A stretch of 64,000 bases of DNA from Clostridiales bacterium (GTDB lineage: Bacteria; Bacillota; Clostridia; Christensenellales; Aristaeellaceae), in NCBI GenBank assembly GCA_004556155.1, contig SFIM01000010.1:8379-72378 (forward strand), written 5' to 3'. The stretch's first letter is position 1; each line of letters starts with the position of its first letter. The translations under genes were made by a program, and so were the position numbers. The notes beneath the pieces are model-generated. The model had not been told where the DNA came from. It did no database searches and saw only the letters and a list, made by a program, of their open reading frames with translations. Below, piece after piece: positions 1 to 7,949 of the stretch.

Positions 1-211
1 AGGAGCCGTTTTCGTGCGGGAACAGGCCGGTAAACAAAAGCGAACGCGCCGGGCCGCAAACAGGCTGAGCCGAATAGGCATATTCATAGCGCACGCCCTG
101 CGCGGCCAGCGCGTCCAGGTTGGGGGTGCGCATGGCGGGGTTTCCGTAGCAGCCCAGCATATCATAGCGCGTGGTATCGGTCATAATCCAAACAAATTGC
201 TTTTTACTCAT
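1..211 (-). CDS. Type I sulfatase, N-terminal 70 residues (runs off the window)
   Basis: The reading frame is open from an ATG at 211-209 to the window edge, so only the first 70 residues are visible. They begin with a metal-site strand (IMTDTTRYDMLGCYGN) and contain VCGPARSLLFTG, the sulfatase C-x-P-x-R signature. In this family the signature cysteine (residue 52 here) is oxidised to formylglycine and hydrolyses sulfate esters. There is no signal peptide, so the enzyme would act in the cytoplasm, for example on imported sulfated sugars. A TAAGGAG ribosome site lies 12 bases upstream. An AraC regulator is encoded just upstream on the same strand, and the gene has its own promoter. The substrate cannot be inferred from this fragment. 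Confidence 0.9.
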   Translation of the reverse strand, partial: MSKKQFVWIMTDTTRYDMLGCYGNPAMRTPNLDALAAQGVRYEYAYSAQPVCGPARSLLFTGLFPHENGS

Positions 212-238
212 TAGAATTATACGCTCCTTATAAATGCC

Positions 239-286
239 AATATAGCAGAAAAAACAAATCTGTCAAGACGGCGCAGATTCGCCGTC
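239..286 (-). promoter_or_regulatory. Sulfatase promoter with palindromic operator candidate
   Basis: Reading the minus strand, TTGACA (266-261) and TATATT (244-239) are separated by 16 bases, a near-consensus sigma-A promoter. Directly upstream of the -35 box is a perfect dyad GACGGCG-N6-CGCCGTC (267-286), which can extend outward through AATCTG/CAGATT arms (257-297). It may be an operator, or the stem may end transcription from the AraC gene, because a T-rich stretch follows it. The rest of 298-445 is AT-rich and shows no gene. Confidence 0.7.
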
Positions 287-445
287 CTGGCAGATTATCA
301 GGGAGATTTATCCATTATATTTGTATCAAACGTTCAAATAATATGAATTTTTATTGTGTTTTCTTCCTATAAAATTCGTCCGATTTTTCCATTCATACAA
401 TATGTTAGCATTGCAAAACAGCAGGATTGTACAACTATAAAGCAG

Positions 446-1318
446 TTATGAATCATCCCCGGCGTCCTGATCGCGGTACTGCGTGGGCGTCATCCCCGTG
501 GCCTTGCGGAACATCCGGCAAAAATACTGCGGGCTTTGAAAACCGCACATGGCCGCCACTTCGCTTACGCCTAACTTGCAGGTGCTCAAAAGCTCGCGCG
601 CCATGTTCATGCGAATGTTATTAAGGAACTTGAGCGGCGAGGTGTGGTGAATCTCGGTAAACAAATGAATATAGCGCGAGGTGCTCAGGTTGGCCTGCGC
701 GGCCAGCTGCTCGTTTGTCCATTGTTGGCTACAATGCTGATACATCAGCGATACGCTCTCGTCGATGCGCTCATCGCGCCTGCGCAGCGCCACCTCGGTA
801 TGCTGGGTACGTTTGCGCAGCATGTAATAGATCAGTTGCAGCGCCAGCGCCGTCACCATGCCCGCGTATTCCGCGTCCTTGCGCTGCATTTCCACCGTAA
901 TGGCCTGGAAATAGCCGTCCAGATGCTTGCTGGCGCCCACATGCAGGATGGGCTGATCCTCGTCAAAGGCAGGCTCGGCCAGCGTGCGCATGGCGCTGCC
1001 CGTGCAGTGCAGCCAGCTTACCAGGCAGCGCTGGGCGGGATCATAGCGATATCCGTGCGCCACATGCGGGCGAATCAGCACCATATCCCCGGCGGAAGCC
1101 GTCATCTCGTTGCCGTTGATGGCAAAATGAACGCTGCCGCTCTGGATATACAGCAGCTGATAATCCAGCCGCCCACCAGGACGATCCATCGCGTATCCGG
1201 CCGGGTCGCCCGCCTCCATGGTGCGGTAGCCGCAGCTGACGGGCAGCAAATACACCGTGTAATCCTCGCAGCCATTGATGGGCCGCGTATCGCTCATCCA
1301 GCCAAAGGCGCGGTTCAT
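446..1318 (-). CDS. AraC family transcriptional regulator
   Basis: This 290-residue protein has the usual AraC layout. A cupin-like sensor domain (about residues 40-130, with GDMVLIRPHVAHGY) is followed by a C-terminal pair of helix-turn-helix motifs (about 190-285) ending in the family signature region VAAMCGFQSPQYFCRMFRK. Such regulators usually sense a sugar or related ligand and activate catabolic genes. The ATG overlaps the stop of the Nudix gene (ATGA), so it is the last gene of the merR-ybaK-nudix-araC operon. The sulfatase downstream, with its own promoter, is the obvious candidate target, but this is inference from position only. Confidence 0.92.
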   Translation of the reverse strand: MNRAFGWMSDTRPINGCEDYTVYLLPVSCGYRTMEAGDPAGYAMDRPGGRLDYQLLYIQSGSVHFAINGNEMTASAGDMVLIRPHVAHGYRYDPAQRCLVSWLHCTGSAMRTLAEPAFDEDQPILHVGASKHLDGYFQAITVEMQRKDAEYAGMVTALALQLIYYMLRKRTQHTEVALRRRDERIDESVSLMYQHCSQQWTNEQLAAQANLSTSRYIHLFTEIHHTSPLKFLNNIRMNMARELLSTCKLGVSEVAAMCGFQSPQYFCRMFRKATGMTPTQYRDQDAGDDS

Positions 1319-1794
1319 AGGTTCTCCTCCATCTGCGTGGCATACAAGCGTCCCGGATTGGCCTGAATGCTGTCATAATGCGCAGGCGTCAGCATGCCTG
1401 TCCCCTGCACGGCGCGCGCAATCAGCCGCTTGGTCAAATCGGGCACATCGGGACTGCTCAGCGCCTCCGCCACAGGCAGCCACGCCACCAGATCGTTTTC
1501 ATCCTGATCGGAGCGCGCGTCGCCCGCCGCATAGTCCGCCGCGAAAACCACATACCAGTCCTTGGCGTTGAAGCGCACACCCAGGATGCCCCGCGGCTCC
1601 ACGCGCACGCCGGTTTCCTCATAAACTTCACGGCGCAGCGCGTCCTCGGGGGATTCGCCCGTCTGTACATAGCCGCCGGGGATAATCAACCAGCCCTTGC
1701 CCGCGCCATAGGTATGCCGCGCCAGCAGCACGCGCCCATCGCGCAGCACCACGCCGCCCACCGATTGGCACCAGTTGGTATTGATCTCCGCCAT
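1315..1794 (-). CDS. Nudix hydrolase
   Basis: The protein is 159 residues from the ATG at 1794, which has an AAGGAGG site 8 bases upstream. A longer upstream extension of the frame lies inside ybaK and is not used. The Nudix box is visible as GGYVQTGESPEDALRREVYEETG, matching Gx5Ex7REUxEExGU, the Mg2+-binding catalytic loop that cleaves nucleoside diphosphate-X compounds. An N-terminal strand (WCQSVGGVVLRDGRVLL) is typical of NADH pyrophosphatase or MutT-like members. The exact substrate is not readable. It sits 11 bases after ybaK and overlaps araC by 4 bases, indicating coupled translation. Confidence 0.92.
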   Translation of the reverse strand: MAEINTNWCQSVGGVVLRDGRVLLARHTYGAGKGWLIIPGGYVQTGESPEDALRREVYEETGVRVEPRGILGVRFNAKDWYVVFAADYAAGDARSDQDENDLVAWLPVAEALSSPDVPDLTKRLIARAVQGTGMLTPAHYDSIQANPGRLYATQMEENL

Positions 1795-1805
1795 CCTGCG
1801 CCTCC

Positions 1806-2282
1806 TTACTCGGTCAGATCGGCGTATTCCGCCCCGATCACCGCGCACAGATCGTCGGGCCGCAGCTCCACCTGCAAGCCCCGCCGCCCCGCGCTGACGC
1901 AAATAGTGTCAAACAGCTGCGCTGTCTCGTCAATGCAGGTGGGAAACAGCTTTTTCATGCCCAGCGGCGAGCAGCCGCCATGAATATAGCCCGTCAGGGG
2001 CAGCAGATCCTTTTGCGGCAGCATGGCGATGTTCTTTTCTCCCACGGCGTGAGCGGCCTTTTTCAGGCTCAGTGTACAGTTGACCGGCACGTCAAACACA
2101 TAATACCGCCGCGATGCGCCCACCGTAACCAGCGTTTTGAACACGCGGTCGGGCTCTATGCCCGTCAGCGCAGCCACGGCCTCGCCGTCCACCGCGTCAG
2201 GATCATAGCTGTGCGTTTGATGCGCTACCCCTTGCGCGTCCAGCAGGCGCAGGGCGTTGGTTTTCTCCTCGGTTTTCTTCAA
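1806..2282 (-). CDS. ybaK: Cys-tRNA(Pro)/Cys-tRNA(Cys) deacylase, YbaK/EbsC family
   Basis: The 158-residue protein matches the YbaK/EbsC family across its length. It has the N-terminal KTNALRLLDAQGVAHQTHSYD segment, the conserved lysine region RVFKTLV and the GGCSPLGMKK loop. The family hydrolyses Cys-tRNA(Pro) formed when prolyl-tRNA synthetase mischarges cysteine, and so acts in cytoplasmic translation quality control. The start is TTG at 2282-2280, which overlaps the TGA stop of the upstream MerR-RDD gene as TTGA, so translation is probably coupled. A GGAG lies about 10 bases before the start. Confidence 0.92.
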   Translation of the reverse strand: MKKTEEKTNALRLLDAQGVAHQTHSYDPDAVDGEAVAALTGIEPDRVFKTLVTVGASRRYYVFDVPVNCTLSLKKAAHAVGEKNIAMLPQKDLLPLTGYIHGGCSPLGMKKLFPTCIDETAQLFDTICVSAGRRGLQVELRPDDLCAVIGAEYADLTE

Positions 2283-3739
2283 TGCGATTCGTCTCCAATC
2301 TCGATGCGCAGCTTCACGTGCGCTTCGTTTTCCGTTTCCTCCGGAATCAACGCCGCTCCGGTTTGAGAAAAGCCTTGATACGTGCAGTCATAGGCAACGC
2401 TAACCCCCCGATAATCTATGCGCATGCTGCCCGTATCCACCTGCTGTTTGAACGCCCGGGCAATGCGCTGCGGTGCAAAGCTCCATGCATGCACGCCGGG
2501 CTGTGCGTGGGCCAGACTCAGCGTGCCCAGCAACGTTTCATTCTCAAACGTACTGACCAACGCCATAATGCTACAGTTGCGATAATCCACCGCCAATTCA
2601 GCGCGCTGGATATACCCATCCGCATCCAGAGTAAATTGCCATTCCGGGCGCTCAATCCAATTGCCAGCACGGTAGATAAACACACCCGCCGGGGTGATAT
2701 CCTCCCACGCGCCTGTTTCATCCAGCCGCCAGTTGGTTTCGTCCCCATAATAATTAGCCAGCATGTTATAATTGCGCGCAAACTGCGCCACCGTCAGCCT
2801 GCCCCGACAGGGCGGCAGCGCCGCCACGCTGCTCAGCAGCACATTTACAGCCACGCACCCTGCATAGGCTGCGGCTATGATCCAGCCACGCCAGGCTTTC
2901 CGATCATGGATCAGGCAGACCAGCTCATTTTCGCTGTCCCAAGCGCAGGGCTCGCAATTCTGGCAAGGACGATAGCCCTTCTTCCACATACGAACCAGGT
3001 TTAAAATGGGGATTTCCGCTCCGAGGCCATACCAGAATCGCTTCCATGTGCGTGCAATCGCCTGAGCATAGGTAGGGCGTTCGCCCGATTCCGTTTCAAT
3101 GTAGATGCCCATTATCGCTTTGCCCGGCGTGGCGTCAAAGCGATGCAGCAGCCAGGGCTCGATCAGCACTTGCAGCATCAGCGCAAGATACGCATACAGC
3201 AGTGAAAGCAGCCCGCTGCCTTTGGTAATGTTCACATGAAAGCCCAGCGACAGCACGGCGTACAGCAGCAGCAGGCACAGCTCATAATCCAGATTGAATG
3301 CCAGCAGCCTGCGCCACGGCGTAAAGGCATAGGGGCGCTGATCCGCCTGCCCGGCAGGATGATACAGCCGCTGCGCCTCAGGCTGCGGGTGAAGATACTT
3401 TTCCGCATCCAGGGTAGCATACTGCGCGCCATCCTGCCGCATGCGCTGGCACAGCGCCTCCGCATCCCCGGCGCGGCTCTTGGCGTCGTTCCAGCGCCGC
3501 TCGCGCTCAGCCAGCACAGCTTCCAGCGTGCGCTCGCCCGATTGCAGCGCGCGGATGGTATCGATCGATATATCCAGCGACCGCAGCAGCCGCACGCGCC
3601 GCAGCGTTTCCACATCGGCCGCCGAATAATCCCGATAGCCGTTGGGCTGCCGCTGCGGGGTAAGCAGCCCCTTTTCCTCATAAAAGCGAATGTTTGCGCG
3701 CGTCATGCCGGACTGCCGTTCTACTTCCTGGATCGTCAT
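2279..3739 (-). CDS. MerR-type DNA-binding domain fused to an RDD membrane domain
   Basis: The 486-residue protein starts at ATG 3739, with a GGAGG site 8 bases upstream. Residues 1-70 are a MerR winged helix (TIQEVERQSGMTRANIRFYEEKGLL, then a YRDYSAADVETL wing), followed by a helical linker to about 115. Residues 140-305 form an RDD-like membrane domain with several hydrophobic helices (about 152-168, 176-195, 285-305), the ATPGKAIMGI motif and a cytoplasmic-looking Cys loop (CQNCEPC). Residues 312-486 form an unknown polar domain beginning GRLTVAQFARNYN. The neighbouring gene at 3821-4813 is a paralogue without the HTH. The fusion suggests a membrane-tethered, possibly signal-sensing regulator. 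Target and signal are unknown. Confidence 0.85.
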   Translation of the reverse strand: MTIQEVERQSGMTRANIRFYEEKGLLTPQRQPNGYRDYSAADVETLRRVRLLRSLDISIDTIRALQSGERTLEAVLAERERRWNDAKSRAGDAEALCQRMRQDGAQYATLDAEKYLHPQPEAQRLYHPAGQADQRPYAFTPWRRLLAFNLDYELCLLLLYAVLSLGFHVNITKGSGLLSLLYAYLALMLQVLIEPWLLHRFDATPGKAIMGIYIETESGERPTYAQAIARTWKRFWYGLGAEIPILNLVRMWKKGYRPCQNCEPCAWDSENELVCLIHDRKAWRGWIIAAAYAGCVAVNVLLSSVAALPPCRGRLTVAQFARNYNMLANYYGDETNWRLDETGAWEDITPAGVFIYRAGNWIERPEWQFTLDADGYIQRAELAVDYRNCSIMALVSTFENETLLGTLSLAHAQPGVHAWSFAPQRIARAFKQQVDTGSMRIDYRGVSVAYDCTYQGFSQTGAALIPEETENEAHVKLRIEIGDESH

Positions 3740-3767
3740 GGCTATATCCTCCTGTGGATTTTTGCCT

Positions 3768-3800
3768 ATCATAAGGCGTAAAGCGGCTTGACAGTCAAGC
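3768..3800 (-). promoter_or_regulatory. MerR-type promoter with 19-base spacer and perfect palindrome
   Basis: On the minus strand, TTGACT (3798-3793) and TATGAT (3773-3768) are separated by 19 bases. This is the over-long spacing typical of promoters activated by MerR proteins through DNA untwisting. The -35 box lies inside a perfect 15-base palindrome, GCTTGAC-T-GTCAAGC (3786-3800). The gene driven encodes a MerR-domain protein, so autoregulation is the simple reading. Binding itself is inferred. Confidence 0.65.
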
Positions 3801-3820
3801 ACAAAAGCAGCTTTTTGCGA

Positions 3821-4813
3821 TTATTCCAGCCTAATCCTTGTAACAACCTGCATGATGTCCGGCCTCGTGAAGCTCGATACGCTTACGCCAGCCTTGGACC
3901 AGGAATCGATCGCCCGCGCGTTCTTGCCTGTGAACATGGTTTTTATGCGCACGGTTGTCCAATATCGTGGGAAGAGGCCTTCCTGCGATAGCACCATCAC
4001 GCTGGCAACGGTCGCCGCCGCCTTTTTCATTTCCAATGGCAAGCCAGTCATTTCCCGGCTGGAAGCGTATGGCATGCTCAGCTCAAGCTGGCGAATATGC
4101 CCTTCCCCATCCAATTGATAGGAAAGAACGGGCGCAAAGTCGTCTTGCTCCCATTGCCCCTCCGCAGTCATGGCGGGAAGGTCTGCATTGCTTTGCATCT
4201 TCAGATAGTGATTATAGTTGTCGGCAAGCTCCGCAACGGTAAGCCGGCCCATATGGGGCATGCGGTAATCCAACTCCGTCAGGCAGAGCATAGCAACAAG
4301 CATTGCCGCATAGATTGCCGCAAACGCAGCGTAGCGCAGTTTTTTGTTATCGCGCACCGTATAGCGCAGCGGGCTTTCCTCATCCCAGCGGCTGACCGCG
4401 CCGTTTGCACATTGTCTATATGAAATCCACTGGCAAATCTGGCTGCAAACAGGGATAAGCAGGCCGCAGCCATACAAAAGCACCTGCCATTCGCGGCGAA
4501 GCACATCCAGAAAACTGGGCTTTCCGCCCTTGGATGTTTCGAGGTGCAGTCCAAACACTGCTTTGCCCGGCGTTGTCCCCCACACTGTCAAACAGAAAGC
4601 GTTTGCCAACAGCAGCGCCACAAGCAGCACGCACAGCCGCTCCACGGCGACGCTAATCCCGCCTTGCGCGGCATTGAGCAGTCCCATTATTTGGGTGATA
4701 AAGGTGAATAATAGCGAACACAGCGCGATATCCAGGCTTCTTGCCAGAAAGCGGCGAAGCCGGCAGCGCGGATATTGCTGCTGTGCCACAATGCGCACAG
4801 GCTGTTTCATCAT
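3821..4813 (-). CDS. RDD family membrane protein, paralogue of the MerR-RDD C-terminal part
   Basis: The protein is 330 residues (or 329, since ATGATG allows two starts). Hydrophobic helices lie near residues 28-48, 58-80, 112-128 and 160-178, with the RDD motif TTPGKAVFGL matching ATPGKAIMGI in its neighbour. After the last membrane helix comes GRLTVAELADNYNHY, close to GRLTVAQFARNYNML in the MerR fusion, and then a domain of about 140 residues, presumably outside the membrane. The two genes are adjacent, co-oriented and share this architecture, so one probably arose from the other by duplication. RDD proteins are poorly characterised; transport or sensing is possible and no function is assigned. 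Confidence 0.85.
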   Translation of the reverse strand: MMKQPVRIVAQQQYPRCRLRRFLARSLDIALCSLLFTFITQIMGLLNAAQGGISVAVERLCVLLVALLLANAFCLTVWGTTPGKAVFGLHLETSKGGKPSFLDVLRREWQVLLYGCGLLIPVCSQICQWISYRQCANGAVSRWDEESPLRYTVRDNKKLRYAAFAAIYAAMLVAMLCLTELDYRMPHMGRLTVAELADNYNHYLKMQSNADLPAMTAEGQWEQDDFAPVLSYQLDGEGHIRQLELSMPYASSREMTGLPLEMKKAAATVASVMVLSQEGLFPRYWTTVRIKTMFTGKNARAIDSWSKAGVSVSSFTRPDIMQVVTRIRLE

Positions 4814-4837
4814 GCGAATTCCCTGCCTTTCGCAGCC

Positions 4838-4865
4838 ATTGTATCATATTTTCAGCCAAAAGCAA
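4838..4865 (-). promoter_or_regulatory. Probable promoter of the RDD gene
   Basis: On the minus strand, TTGCTT (4865-4860) and TACAAT (4843-4838) are separated by 16 bases, about 25 bases before the ATG. The -35 box overlaps the T-tract of the rplQ terminator, so the ribosomal cluster ends exactly where this unit begins. Confidence 0.55.
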
Positions 4866-4900
4866 AATCCCCCGCCCGGCAAAAGCCGAACGAGGGATTT
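4864..4900 (-). terminator. Intrinsic terminator after rplQ
   Basis: The minus-strand transcript forms a stem of AAATCCCTCGTTCGGC with GCCGGGCGGGGGATTT around a TTTT loop, followed by TGCTTTT. It lies 12 bases after the L17 stop and closes the ribosomal cluster. Confidence 0.8.
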
Positions 4901-4911
4901 GATTGTGCGGA

Positions 4912-5424
4912 TTACACCAGCTCGATGATAACCATCTCGGCGCCATCGCCGCGGCGGGCACCCAGCTTGTAGATGCGGGTATAGCCGCCGGCGCAGCCCT
5001 TTTCCTGGTTGCGGGCACGATACTTGGGGCCCAGCTCACGGAAAAGCTTTTCGACCACGGGATGCTTGTTATCCTTGGTGCGCTCCTTGAAATCGCTCTT
5101 GCTCTCCTCCGCGGTTTTCTGCTCCTGCAGATCGTAGAGGTACGCCATCATCAGGCGGCGAGCATGGAGCTTTTCGGGCATATCGTTGGTGACAGTCACT
5201 TCAACGATCTGACCCTTATCATTGTGATAGGACTTCTGGACGTCCACGGTCTTATCATACTCGCGGACAGCCAGGGTAATCATTTTTTCCGCGACGCTGC
5301 GGACTTCCTTGGCGCGGGCCAAGGTCGTCTCGATGCGGCCATACCAGATCAGATTGGTGACCTGGTTACGCAGCAGCGCCTTACGCTGATCGGCCGTACG
5401 GCCCAGCTTACGTTGCGTTGCCAT
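4912..5424 (-). CDS. rplQ: 50S ribosomal protein L17
   Basis: At 170 residues it is longer than the roughly 120 residues of Bacillus L17. The core matches at both ends (RKLGRTADQRKALLRN; GGYTRIYKLGARRGDGAEMVIIELV). The extra length falls in the middle, around residues 55-90 and 105-125, flanking the LHARR segment. L17 sits near the peptide exit tunnel of the large subunit. It is the last gene of the cluster, directly after rpoA, and is followed by a terminator. Confidence 0.97.
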   Translation of the reverse strand: MATQRKLGRTADQRKALLRNQVTNLIWYGRIETTLARAKEVRSVAEKMITLAVREYDKTVDVQKSYHNDKGQIVEVTVTNDMPEKLHARRLMMAYLYDLQEQKTAEESKSDFKERTKDNKHPVVEKLFRELGPKYRARNQEKGCAGGYTRIYKLGARRGDGAEMVIIELV

Positions 5425-5460
5425 GGGGAGTTCCTCCTTACGCCCTGGCGGGCGGTAACG

Positions 5461-6408
5461 TTAGTCGTCGGACGGGCGCAGGCTGAGGCCCAGCGCCTGT
5501 AGCTTTTGTTCCACTTCCTCGAGGCTCTTTTTGCCCAGGTTGCGTACCTTCATCATGTCTTCCTGATTACGCTGCACAAGCTCGGCCACGGTGTTGATGC
5601 CGGCGCGCTTGAGGCAGTTGTAGGCACGCACGCTCAGGTCCAGCTCCTCGATGGTCATCTCCAGAACCTTTTCCTTCTTATCATCCTCAGGATCGGGGAA
5701 GGAGACGGGCATGGTCTGGTCGGTCAGGCCGACAAACAGCTCCAGCTGGTCGCGCAGGATCTTGGCGGCCATGCTGATCGCCTCGTCAGGCAGCACGGAG
5801 CCGTTGGTCCAGACTTCAAGCGTCAGCTTGTCATAGTCCGTAACCTGGCCTACGCGCGTGTCTTCCACCGTATAATTCACCTTGCGGATGGGCGTGTAGA
5901 TCGAATCAACCGGGATGACGCCAATGGGCATCTGCGGGGTTTTGTTCTTATCAGCGGAAACATAACCGCGCCCGATGTCAATGGTAAACCAGATGTGCAG
6001 CTTGGCGCCCTCGCCCAGGGTGGCGATGTGCAGGTCGGGGTTGATCACCTCTACCTCGTCGTCAGCCTGGATATCAGCCGCCGTCACTTCACAGGGGCCT
6101 ACAGCGTTAAGCTCCAGCGTTTTGGGCTGATCGGCATACATGCGCAGGGAGAGCTCCTTGAAATTGAGGATGATCTCCGACACATCTTCCTTTACGCCCG
6201 GAACCGTGGAAAACTCATGCTGGACGCCGTCAATCCGAATGCTTGTTACTGCCGCGCCGGGAAGGCTGTTAAGCAGCACGCGGCGAAGCGCGTTGCCCAA
6301 CGTGTGCCCGAAGCCGCGCTCGAGCGGCTCCACGGCGAACCGGCCGTAGGTGTTGTTGTCGGCAACCTCCAGACACTCGATGTGCGCTTTTTCGATTTCT
6401 GCGATCAC
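5461..6408 (-). CDS. rpoA: DNA-directed RNA polymerase subunit alpha
   Basis: The 315-residue length is normal for the family. The N-terminal domain (about 1-230) contains the FAVEPLERGFGHTLGNALRRVLLNSLPG assembly region, and the C-terminal domain (about 250-315) has the LDLSVRAYNCLKRAGINTV and NLGKKSLEEV helices that bind UP elements and activators. It is the scaffold subunit for core polymerase assembly. The position between S4 and L17 is the classical alpha-operon order. Confidence 0.98.
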   Translation of the reverse strand: MIAEIEKAHIECLEVADNNTYGRFAVEPLERGFGHTLGNALRRVLLNSLPGAAVTSIRIDGVQHEFSTVPGVKEDVSEIILNFKELSLRMYADQPKTLELNAVGPCEVTAADIQADDEVEVINPDLHIATLGEGAKLHIWFTIDIGRGYVSADKNKTPQMPIGVIPVDSIYTPIRKVNYTVEDTRVGQVTDYDKLTLEVWTNGSVLPDEAISMAAKILRDQLELFVGLTDQTMPVSFPDPEDDKKEKVLEMTIEELDLSVRAYNCLKRAGINTVAELVQRNQEDMMKVRNLGKKSLEEVEQKLQALGLSLRPSDD

Positions 6409-6473
6409 GGCGTTCTACCCTCCTATTATTGGAAACCGTCGTTGAAAACTGCGTTATGCTATGCGACGTTCTT

Positions 6474-7103
6474 TTAACGGGAGTAGAACTCGACGATCAT
6501 GTTCTCCTGCAGAGCAAAATCGATATCCTCGCGTACGGGCAGGGCCACAACGGTAGCGGTCAGCTCGTCGGCGTTGAAGGTGAGCCACTTGGGCAGGATG
6601 CGGGAGGCGTTGCCCTCGCGCACGGCCTTGAAGTGGAGCATTTCCTTGCTCTTGGCGCGGACGGTGATCACATCGTTTTCTTCCACAGTGTAGGAAGGAA
6701 CGTCTACCTTCTTGCCGTTGACCAGGATGTGGCCATGCAGCACCAGCTGACGAGCCTGAGGACGGGAAGCGCCCAGGCCGCTGCGGTAGACAACGTTATC
6801 CAGACGGCGCTCCAGCAGGCTCAGCAGGTTATCACCCGTGATGCCCTTCATGTTGGTGGCGCGCTCGTAGGTCTTGTAGAACTGGGTTTCCAGCAACCCG
6901 TAAGCGCGGCGGCACTTCTGCTTTTCACGCAGCTGCATGCCATACTCACTGGGTTTACGCTGACGGGCCTGGCCGTGCTGACCAGGAGGGGTAGGACGCT
7001 TGCCAAGCGCGCACTTCTCGGAGAAGCACTTCTCGCCCTTCAGGAAGAGCTTGGTGCCCTCGCGGCGGCACATACGGCAAACAGAACCAGTATATCTAGC
7101 CAT
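6474..7103 (-). CDS. rpsD: 30S ribosomal protein S4 (zinc-binding form)
   Basis: The 209-residue protein has an N-terminal cysteine cluster (CRMCRREGTKLFLKGEKC...C), marking the zinc-binding C+ type, then the S4 RNA-binding domain (about 98-160, RLDNVVYRSGLG, RQLVLHGHILVNG). S4 nucleates small-subunit assembly on 16S rRNA. Here it lies inside the alpha operon between S11 and RpoA rather than standing alone as in Bacillus, so it could autoregulate this operon as in Escherichia coli. Confidence 0.98.
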   Translation of the reverse strand: MARYTGSVCRMCRREGTKLFLKGEKCFSEKCALGKRPTPPGQHGQARQRKPSEYGMQLREKQKCRRAYGLLETQFYKTYERATNMKGITGDNLLSLLERRLDNVVYRSGLGASRPQARQLVLHGHILVNGKKVDVPSYTVEENDVITVRAKSKEMLHFKAVREGNASRILPKWLTFNADELTATVVALPVREDIDFALQENMIVEFYSR

Positions 7104-7118
7104 AATAGCCTCCTAAAA

Positions 7119-7526
7119 TTACACTCTTCTGCGCTTGGGCGGACGGCAACCGTTGTGCGGGATGGGCGTCACGTCCTTGATCATGGTGACCTCAAGGCCG
7201 GCAGCCTGGAGAGAGCGGATAGCCGCCTCACGGCCGGAACCGGGGCCCTTGACGAACACGTCTACGGATTTGAGGCCAAACTCAGTGCTGGCCTTGGCAG
7301 CCGCTTCGGCAGCCATCTGCGCGGCGAAGGGGGTGCTCTTCTTGTTGCCGCGGAAACCCATGCCGCCCGAGGAAGCCCAGGACAGCGCGTTGCCGTTGAC
7401 GTCGGTGATGGTCACGATGGTGTTATTGAAGGAAGAACTGATATGCGCAACGCCGCGCTCGACGAGCTTCTTTTCACGGCGCTTGCGGGTAATCTTCTTC
7501 GCCTTGGGTTGAGTTTTGGGTGCCAT
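7119..7526 (-). CDS. rpsK: 30S ribosomal protein S11
   Basis: The 135-residue protein shows the family core AHISSSFNNTIVTITDVNGNALSWASSGGMGFRG and the basic C-terminus PIPHNGCRPPKRRRV. S11 lines the mRNA exit region of the small-subunit platform. It sits 15 bases upstream of rpsD and 45 bases after rpsM in the alpha operon. Confidence 0.98.
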   Translation of the reverse strand: MAPKTQPKAKKITRKRREKKLVERGVAHISSSFNNTIVTITDVNGNALSWASSGGMGFRGNKKSTPFAAQMAAEAAAKASTEFGLKSVDVFVKGPGSGREAAIRSLQAAGLEVTMIKDVTPIPHNGCRPPKRRRV

Positions 7527-7571
7527 TTAATTATCCCTCCGCGCCCCGCTAAGGGGCTTCATCAATTCAGC

Positions 7572-7949
7572 TTACTTGGTAGCCTTCTTCTTGCCAGCTA
7601 CCTGCTTCTTGGGGCCCTTACGGGTGCGCGCATTCTGCTTGGTATTCTGGCCGCGGACAGGCAGGCCACGGCGATGACGCACGCCGCGATAGCTGCCGAT
7701 TTCCATAAGGCGCTTGATATTGAGCGATACGTCACGGCGCAGGTCGCCCTCCACCTTGAGGTGATGCTCAATGTATTCGCGCAGCTTGCTGATTTCGTTC
7801 TCGGAGAGATCCTTTACGCGGGTGTCCGGATTGATGCCGGTTTCGGCAATAATCTGCTGGGAAGTGGTCAGGCCGATGCCATAGATGTAGGTCAGGCCTA
7901 CTTCCACGCGCTTCTCTCTGGGCAGGTCAACGCCCGCAATACGTGCCAT
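7572..7949 (-). CDS. rpsM: 30S ribosomal protein S13
   Basis: The 125-residue protein begins MARIAGVDLPREKRVEVGLTYIYGIG and ends in the basic GLPVRGQNTKQNARTRKGPKK tail that reaches the P-site tRNA. The ATG is preceded by a TTTGGAGGTG site. About 200 bases of structured RNA lie between this gene and rpmJ, which sets it up as the first gene of an alpha operon with its own leader. Confidence 0.98.
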   Translation of the reverse strand: MARIAGVDLPREKRVEVGLTYIYGIGLTTSQQIIAETGINPDTRVKDLSENEISKLREYIEHHLKVEGDLRRDVSLNIKRLMEIGSYRGVRHRRGLPVRGQNTKQNARTRKGPKKQVAGKKKATK

